A stretch of 64,000 nt of DNA. Source: Dactylonectria macrodidyma. Its lineage: Eukaryota > Ascomycota > Sordariomycetes > Hypocreales > Nectriaceae. Position 1 is the first letter of the stretch. Every line of letters begins with the position of its first letter. A program made the translations under genes and the position numbers. A model generated the notes under the pieces. It did no database searches and was not told where the DNA came from. It was given only the letters and a program-made list of their open reading frames with translations. Positions 57,757 through 64,000 of this stretch are shown one piece after another. The stretch covers positions 62,001-126,000 of the forward strand of contig JAGMUV010000015.1 in the NCBI GenBank assembly GCA_020744425.1, written 5' to 3'.

Positions 57757-59989
57757 TGGCTTGACGGACGCGGCCAGCTACTCGCTGACCGGTTGCGCCC
57801 GTTTGATAGTCGGCGTGGAGCCCTTGACAGTCGTTGAACCAACAGGCTATGGCATTCCATGTACTATCTGTGTGAGGTGACGGAGGTTGGATTGGAGCTA
57901 TCTCCAACATTGCTGAGACTGTGATTGACATGTATCTCGGCACCTCCATGCACCGAGCCCACTGGTCCCCCCCCGCAAAGTGTCGGGGTGCGTGGTGTTA
58001 CGACTAAGCGGATGGGGATGAAGATGATACGGCAGAATCGTGTTCCTATACCAGCGCAGATGTACAAGAAGCTTCAGCAGCATGCAGTCATAGCAGAAGC
58101 CCTGAATTTCCTAAGCTTCACATCCACGAAATCAGTGGTTCGGGACCCCGAAGAGTCATGCTACGGACGGTGTTTCTGGGGTGACTCCGCTGCGCACGCT
58201 TGGATCCGGCCCTTGTATGAGGCACGACTATGTTGTGCTTCGCTAATGTCCTTGTCTCGATTTAGTCGAGTCTCATTTTACCGTCATTCCAACTATTGAG
58301 AGCTAGCAATTAGAGCTGGCTATCCCCCTGTGGGATTGTCGTTATTCCTGTTCCTATGGGGCATGACTGCGGGAGCCCATGACGGGACCAGGTCATGTAC
58401 GAATTACTGTACTGTGCGGAAAATCGAGATCGTCATCCCATTTTCTTAAAGCGTGGTTCGCACCGCAATTGGGACCGTCGTTGCCGATGATCTCATATTT
58501 GTTACTCCATCACGTATCAATCACCCCGGTCTTCATCATGTCCTCGAGGGACTCTTGGCAAAATACCCGCATGCCACTCCTTTCCACTCTTCCTAATATG
58601 GTAGCTCGTGCACACGAATATCTACTACAGAAGGAAAACCAGCTCTTGGCCATCTCTCACCGGAATTCCCATTGTGATTTCCTTTCTTTTTCCTTGTGAC
58701 GAGTGCTCCATCAGCCTCAATTTTGCCTGCCCTGACCTGGGGTCACCTGTCAGTCGGGCAGGCTTGGTCCTTGGACTCGTAACCAGTTTTGCTTTTTCCA
58801 AGACACCAAGCTCTCAGCTCTCTCAGCCCTCTCAGCCATCCTCCTCCTCGGCTCCAGGAACATCACGGTACGCAGTTACTGTACATTGTTGACCTTGCTT
58901 CAAATGGAGCCAAATCTAATTATGCTTGGGCAATCTGGAGATGCTGCGGAGTTCCGTAGTAGTATGTAGTACAGTAATTGTGGAATATTTTTGTGCTTCC
59001 GGGGCTGGACGTCGTACTGTACCCTCATCCTGGGCGTCCGACCTACTTACCCATGTAACGAGAGTTACCTCCTGCATGGATACAAAATACATACTGCGAC
59101 ATGTGCGTCAACACCAGTGGTGGAACCTTGCCAACTAGCGGCCTGGCCAATGGGTATGACGTGAAGCACCTCGAGGATATTTAGGCTGGGTAGATTGGGC
59201 GTTCTCTGCGCCGCAACTGCTCGTGTTCCATAGCGTTGTTGTCTCGCACGAGGGAAGTAAAACAACTAAGTATTGCGAAGTATATTGCGCCGTGACGGCG
59301 TAATGGGTACCTAAGCAAGTAAACATATCGTACGTATTAGTCAAGTAATTGCTCTGGGCGAGAGAGATCAGGGAGGGTGTGTGACGTCGAGTTTGCCAGG
59401 TTCCTGTGCCATCACCAAATTAATTCTTTCTTTTGTCGTTAGTGCACACCCCTTTACAATCACTTCGTATATGTAAAGACACCTAGGTATGTACGTAACG
59501 CATAGTACCTAAGGAACTATGTAAGGTAATATGTTGTCGCCGCTTCTGTCATCAGGTTTATTCCAACACCCCCTCATCTCATTCCTAGCTCACCATTGCA
59601 TACCTTTCTCTCCTCCGTATTCATGTAATTTCTCAGGTACCAGTGCTACAAAAGCACACCCAGTTGCCGAGACACGGCTGGGTCAGACCCTATCTGTGCC
59701 CCAACCGACCGACTGACATATCATATACCCGGTTGACTCGACTTGGCTTCCTTGGTTAGCTTCATTTATCCATCCAATTCCACCGCAATGCCAATCACCA
59801 ACCAAACCTCGCGGACTGCCACTGATCACTAATCTCTCCAGCCCTTGCCGTATGGGTGTCATTTGGGCTGCTGCAGGCCATTTATTAGGCGAGTTTTTGC
59901 CCTATCCCACGCCGCCCTAGGCCTCTCGCTACCATTACCGTCCCCTACCACCCGCTGTACCTACATCCCTAGTGCGCGTATCCCCTGGG

Positions 59990-60070
59990 GTATCAACAGT
60001 GCCTACCTTACCTTGACATACAGGTACCTAGGTAGGTAGTAGCGACCTACTCTGTACCTAGGAAGGTACT
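59990..60070. repeat. Cluster of TACCTA / GTACCTAGG words
   Basis: Within 80 bases there are several copies of TACCTA-type words on both strands, among them GTACCTAGG twice and TAGGTAGGTAGTAG. The same class appears in the pms1-bst1 spacer and near 37740. It is a simple-sequence family rather than a gene. Confidence 0.5.
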
Positions 60071-60371
60071 TCGTGCGCACGGTACCACAATTGTAGGGGA
60101 CTGGCCCACATGAGCCGTCACTTCTCCTCCATCCTGCCACCGAGATAGCTTCAACCTTCAGACGGGGTACCCACTTACACCAATCCTCTTTCAACATCTA
60201 TTACTGTCCATACTCCGTATGGTCATTTCATATTCGAGCTGCTTTTATCATCTGCCTCTCCTTGCAAAAGCAACCATCCGCCGAGTAACTCTATTGATAA
60301 CGCCGCCTCGCCTGGTCTCGTTTAAAGCAGCTATCCACACGTCGTCCTTTCCCTTTCTCCCCGCCCGCCCA

Positions 60372-62463
60372 ATGGAGCAGACGTTTATGACAATACATAG
60401 TGAGTTACCTCCCTTCCAAACATTAGGACATCGCCTCTCTAACACACCTACCAAGACCTGACTCCAGATGCCAATATCCTCTTCGCGTCTGAGTCAATAT
60501 TTGACATCCTCGGCTATGCCCCCGCCGAGGTTCTGGGCAGGTCTAGCTTTGACTACTTCCATCCGGACGAGGTGCCTTTCGCTCGTTCCGTGCATTCTCG
60601 TGGAATTCTTCTAGACAAGGCTGCGGTTCTTCACTATGCCCGCATACTTTCTCGCGATGGTCGCTGGATAGGCTGCGAGTGCTGCTTTACTATCGTCCAT
60701 GATGTTATTGTCGCGTGTACCAGTGTCTACCGACGTGGTGAAAGGAGTGAGAGTATGTCACCTCATGGGTTCAGCTTCGCCAGAGCCCGCTCAGCCATAT
60801 TTGCCATCCGTTGAAGCTGACTTACCGAACAGGGCGGGCCATTGAGGCACCCCAGATTCGCCGTCTCTTCTCGTGTTCACCGAGGGACCCCCGTTATCAT
60901 ATGCTGGAGCATCTGTCCCCCAAATTCTCGATGCCACCTACGGAACGTGAGCCTCGAGCTGCGCTGATTCTGAATCGCTTCTCCCGAACACTCTCCGTCA
61001 TGTTTGCGACCGAAGCTGTCAATTCTATCCTCGGTGTGTCTGCAGAGCAGATCCTCCACAAAAGTTTTTATGAGTGTATTCGGGAAACTTCCTTGCCCGA
61101 TGCTTTCAATTGCCTCGAAAGCGCCAAGGCTAATGACTCCATTGCTTACTTGCGCTTCTGGTCGAGGGATCCCCGTCGGCCCGAAGATTTTGAGAGTGAA
61201 GAGAGTGAGGGCGATGACGAAGAAGAGGAAGAGACTGAAGATGAAAATGAAGACCAAATTGACAACGTCAACGAGTCTCAAATGGAACCCGGGAATTACC
61301 AAACGTGGAATGAGGGACAACGACTTATGAATGTGCATGGCGCCCCGGAAACCCGATGTTCGAGCGATTCCGAAGGAGGCGGTGTCGCGTTAGAGGTCGA
61401 TATGGATATCGATACGCACCAAACCGCAAGCCCCCGGATCAAGACAGAGCCAGGTGTTGACACGCATTACGACAGAAACTACCTACCTGAACCATCTCTG
61501 TCGTCAAGACAAAGCCTATCAGTCCACGCCCAATCTTCTGGTACGTGGGCATCATCAACGGCTTCGACTCATCATGAACCTCATCTTCCAAGGGCGTGTC
61601 GCCGTAATAGACGACAATTGGCACCTTCTGTTGAGCTAGAGGCTGTTGTATCTTGCACATCGGATGGATTGGTCGTCATATTACGCCGAGCAAGGCCACC
61701 GATTCCTAGCCTCCACCCCCCTCTTGTTCCATTCGAGTTTGGCAACGGGTTGTTTGCTGCACCTTGGGGACAGCGACCTATTCAACCCCGATGGCCACCG
61801 GAAGCTTTGTACAACTTTCAGCCTCCGCTTCTATCTCAAAATATACCCGTTCGGGAAGATATCAAAGCTGCTGGCGGTCCTCCGCTTGATCAGTTGATGT
61901 CATCAATCCGAGATGTCGCCGTATTTGCTTGGGCCCTTGTGGGAATCAACGGGAAAATGGCGTCTCATAGTCGTGGCCACCCAATGGGCGAAGCGCAACC
62001 CCCGGGGGGCCTCCCTGTTTGGGACAGTACGGCGCCACAATCATCATATCTTGGACCAGAGAATCAAGCCGCTCAGCGCTGGATGAGCAATGCGAACCAC
62101 CAAGAAGACGCAGTCCGGCGTCTAGAACCCTTCGTTGACTTTTCGAGGCAGCAATCAAGCGACAATAGCCCGATTGTACTAGAGCATGGCGACTATTCTT
62201 TCGACAGGGGAAGCCAAGCGCGTTTGCGGACACAGCCACAAGAACAGTTGGCACCTCACACATCGTATCACACATTTACCTCGAGCTCCGACGCTAGGAA
62301 CCCGTTTCGTCCCCAACAGAGTGTTCCTTTTGACCAAATGGGTATCACCGCGGCTCGGTCAACAAGCGAATGGGACGAGGAAATGCATGTCCGAAGGAAT
62401 CACCATACCTCTCCAGAGGCAGATGTAAAAAGCCGTTACCATTCCCATAACTGGTATCCCTGA
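60372..62463 (+). CDS. Orphan protein with two PAS-like domains
   Basis: Putative sensor or adaptor protein; function unknown. Three exons, 60372-60399, 60468-60752 and 60833-62463, about 647 residues. The first PAS is at about residues 9-105: NANILFASESIFDILGYAPAEVLGRSSFDYFHPDEV, then VLHYARILSRDGRWIGCECCFTIVHD, a classical PAS core with the PAC-like end CTSVYRRG. The second, weaker PAS-like block is at about residues 145-205: ILNRFSRTLSVMFATEAVNSILGVSAEQILHKSFYECI, then YLRFWSRDPR. A strongly acidic stretch (EESEGDDEEEEETEDENEDQ) and a long disordered tail follow. No kinase, GATA finger or other output domain is visible, so it is not WC-1 or WC-2. A large spacer precedes it. Confidence 0.82.
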
Positions 62464-63225
62464 TAGCTTGGTGCAATCGTTTGAGATATGTCCTGTATAT
62501 GGCGGGAGGAAAATGGACACTTGACGAGCAATGGTTCAGATTTGACTACTCGACAACCAAAGAGGAACAATTGCTTGGGCTGAGATAGCATGGATAACCA
62601 ATTAACAGATATGGGAAAATAGCATTTGAAACGTTTAATCTGGGATAGCCTAATAAGTTACACAGCTCTGAGATACCCTAGGTGCTACTAGCGAGTACGA
62701 ATGACATGCTGTGCTTTGCAACCTGCATTTTGAGATTTGCGTGAGCTCTGGATGCGTGAACTCGAGTGAATGCCTACTATCATGTGCTTTCACCTGGTAC
62801 ATTTTGGTCCTTTTTCTTCTTATCTGCGAGTTTTGTTTCTACGTCCAAAATTGTGAGGAGACGTGGAAGTGGAAGGAATGCAAGTTCGACTGGCGTAGGT
62901 ACGTACCTGATCGTATTTGTTTGGTGTCCCATTTGGGTGCCTAAGTGCATGTGATTGGTGTGGCCAATGAGGAGCTTGGACCACACCTCGTCAAGGGGCC
63001 TTGGAGAGGCAACCGTGGAAGTTTCGCATTCAACCCTGTCCAAGATACGTCAGCCTCAGCTTCGTGCTCCATCAATCTCACTTGTTCATCAAACTTCACT
63101 TCTGTACCGCCCGCCGGGACACAGCAGTAGAACACGATCCGGATCAACGAACAGACAGAATCGGCATCAAAGCTCAACCAGAAACGCACAGCACGTCCCC
63201 CGCCGCGGTGGACCCTGAACGAACA
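62464..63225 (+). other. Spacer between the PAS gene and yip4
   Basis: No gene is supported. The left part is the PAS gene's 3' region. The right part, from about 62940, should hold the yip4 promoter and leader. Overlapping short frames on both strands are probably chance. Confidence 0.5.
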
Positions 63226-63950
63226 ATGTCGTCCAGCGCTCGTGGCCGTTACGAGAACCCGCCCTTGGAGGATGACGACTTAATGATCGACCCTGATGAT
63301 GGTATGTTTGGCCTGGCGCGATTTGCCTCACTGAGGCACCTGAGCTTGCTCTGGACCGGGCGAGACTAACGCAGCGTAGCCGATCTCAACGATTTCGATG
63401 ACCCTCTCGGAAACCAGTCCTCGCGACAGCCCCTGACGGGCAATATCGGCTCCAGTTCTTCGTCGCAGCCACTCAACGAAGGCTACCTGTCCTCTCGAAT
63501 CCCAGGTGAAGACCGACAGGCGCCTCTGAACACAATTGATGAATCAGTGTGGGAGACGCTGCGCCGCGACCTGCTGGCTGTCTGGGCCAAGCTACGGGAG
63601 GTGCTCTACCCGCGCTACCTGCTGGGTGGTACAATGTTCGATTCCGAGGGAGGCATCCGAGGAGCGTACTCGAACATCCGCGGCGCTGGCATTTCCGGGA
63701 CGAGAGAGGAGCTCACAGGCTTGGCCAGCCGCATGATGGACGCCGAGGCCCTGCTCCAAAGCAACATGACGCCCGGCCTGCGTGACTGGGATCTCTGGGG
63801 CCCTCTCATCTTCTGCCTACTCCTGAGTCTTCTTCTGAGCTTCACAGCCCGCGCCGAGCAGAGGGACCACGTGTTCAGTGGCGTTTTTGCCATGATCTGG
63901 CTCGGAGAGGGTGTGGTGACCCTGCAGATCAAGCTGTTGGGAGGCAACAT
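63226..63950 (+). CDS. YIP4: Yip4 (YIPF6), Golgi Yip1-family protein, cut by the window end
   Basis: Integral membrane protein of the Yip1 family that binds Rab/Ypt GTPases in Golgi trafficking. I read exon 1 at 63226-63301 (MSSSARGRYENPPLED, ending DPDD) and exon 2 from 63380 to 63950. A further intron starting GTTCGT probably follows, with a GCTAAC branch-like word just before the window end. The cytosolic N-terminus is acidic and Ser-rich, then VWETLRRDLLAVWAKLREVLYPR, the family motif DWDLWGPLIFCLLLSLLLSF and FAMIWLGEGVVTLQIKLLGGN, which open the first helices. The C-terminal helices lie beyond 64000. Both exon phases agree. Confidence 0.88.
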
Positions 63951-64000
63951 GTTCGTCTCAACCCTACCCTGCACATGATGGCTACTGATTGCTAACCGGA

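Larger units (their letters stand above)
56268..60371. other. 4.1 kb gene-free spacer upstream of the PAS gene
   Basis: This is the largest gap in the window. I found no coding gene: frames such as 57083-57331 and 57925-58299 have no start context or family character. It holds a 20-base tandem duplication (57717-57756) and many TACCTA/GTACCTAGG words from about 59340 to 60070. Part must be the EED promoter (left) and the PAS gene promoter and leader (right). A non-coding RNA or a decayed element cannot be excluded. Confidence 0.45.

Noticed and set aside
57925..58299. 124-codon plus-strand frame as a gene in the large spacer
   Set aside because: No recognisable motif, no extension by plausible splicing, and it overlaps frames on the other strand of similar quality.
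56268..60371. RIP-mutated transposon remnant
   Set aside because: The sequence is not strongly AT-rich, I see no terminal repeats, and no transposase or reverse-transcriptase motif is readable on either strand.

Overview
The window looks like nuclear DNA of a filamentous ascomycete, most likely a Sordariomycete. Genes have short introns (about 50 to 170 bases) with GTRNGT donors, CTAAC branch points and YAG acceptors. They are widely spaced, on both strands and not in operons. The protein set also points to fungi: monopolin Csm1/Pcs1, a cutinase-factor-type Zn2Cys6 regulator, Msp1, Tms1 and fungal N-acetylglutamate synthase. I see no transposon, rRNA, tRNA, CRISPR array or secondary-metabolite cluster.

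Layout from left to right: a four-helix membrane protein of unknown function (+); DNA mismatch repair MutL protein Pms1 (-); a 3.1 kb spacer; GPI inositol-deacylase Bst1 (+); an MFS/nodulin-like transporter (-) divergent from serine-incorporator Tms1 (+); cystathionine beta-lyase (-); AAA extractase Msp1 (-) divergent from monopolin subunit Csm1 (+); GPI ethanolamine-phosphate transferase Mcd4 (+); a 3.8 kb spacer; a Zn2Cys6 regulator of the CTF1-beta type (+); an intracellular LysM protein (+); lipid-homeostasis protein Arv1 (+) convergent with V-ATPase subunit e (-); a 3-hydroxyisobutyrate-dehydrogenase-like enzyme (-) divergent from N-acetylglutamate synthase (+); BAR protein Gvp36 (+); a complex I NDUFA5-type subunit (+); RNA polymerase I factor Rrn11 (+) convergent, with a 7-base gap, with the Polycomb PRC2 subunit EED (-); a 4.1 kb spacer; an orphan tandem-PAS protein (+); and Yip4 (+), cut by the window end.

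Most genes are conserved housekeeping genes. Three of them (bst1, mcd4, arv1) act in or are linked to GPI-anchor biosynthesis in the ER, but they are scattered. EED implies that H3K27 methylation machinery is retained. Exon boundaries were set by hand from reading frame, splice consensus and family knowledge, and phases were checked so that every spliced product is open to its stop. The Gvp36 second acceptor and the Arv1 last acceptor are the least certain.

The best leads are: a Zn2Cys6 DNA-binding motif assembled over 25-base and 18-base microexons; a TGACTCA element and a uORF that overlaps the start codon of N-acetylglutamate synthase; four AT-hook-like motifs on Csm1; three conserved-looking proteins of unknown function; and three gene-free spacers of 3 to 4 kb rich in short palindromes and TACCTA or TACTTCGTA motifs. 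I did not find a clearly new multi-gene system.
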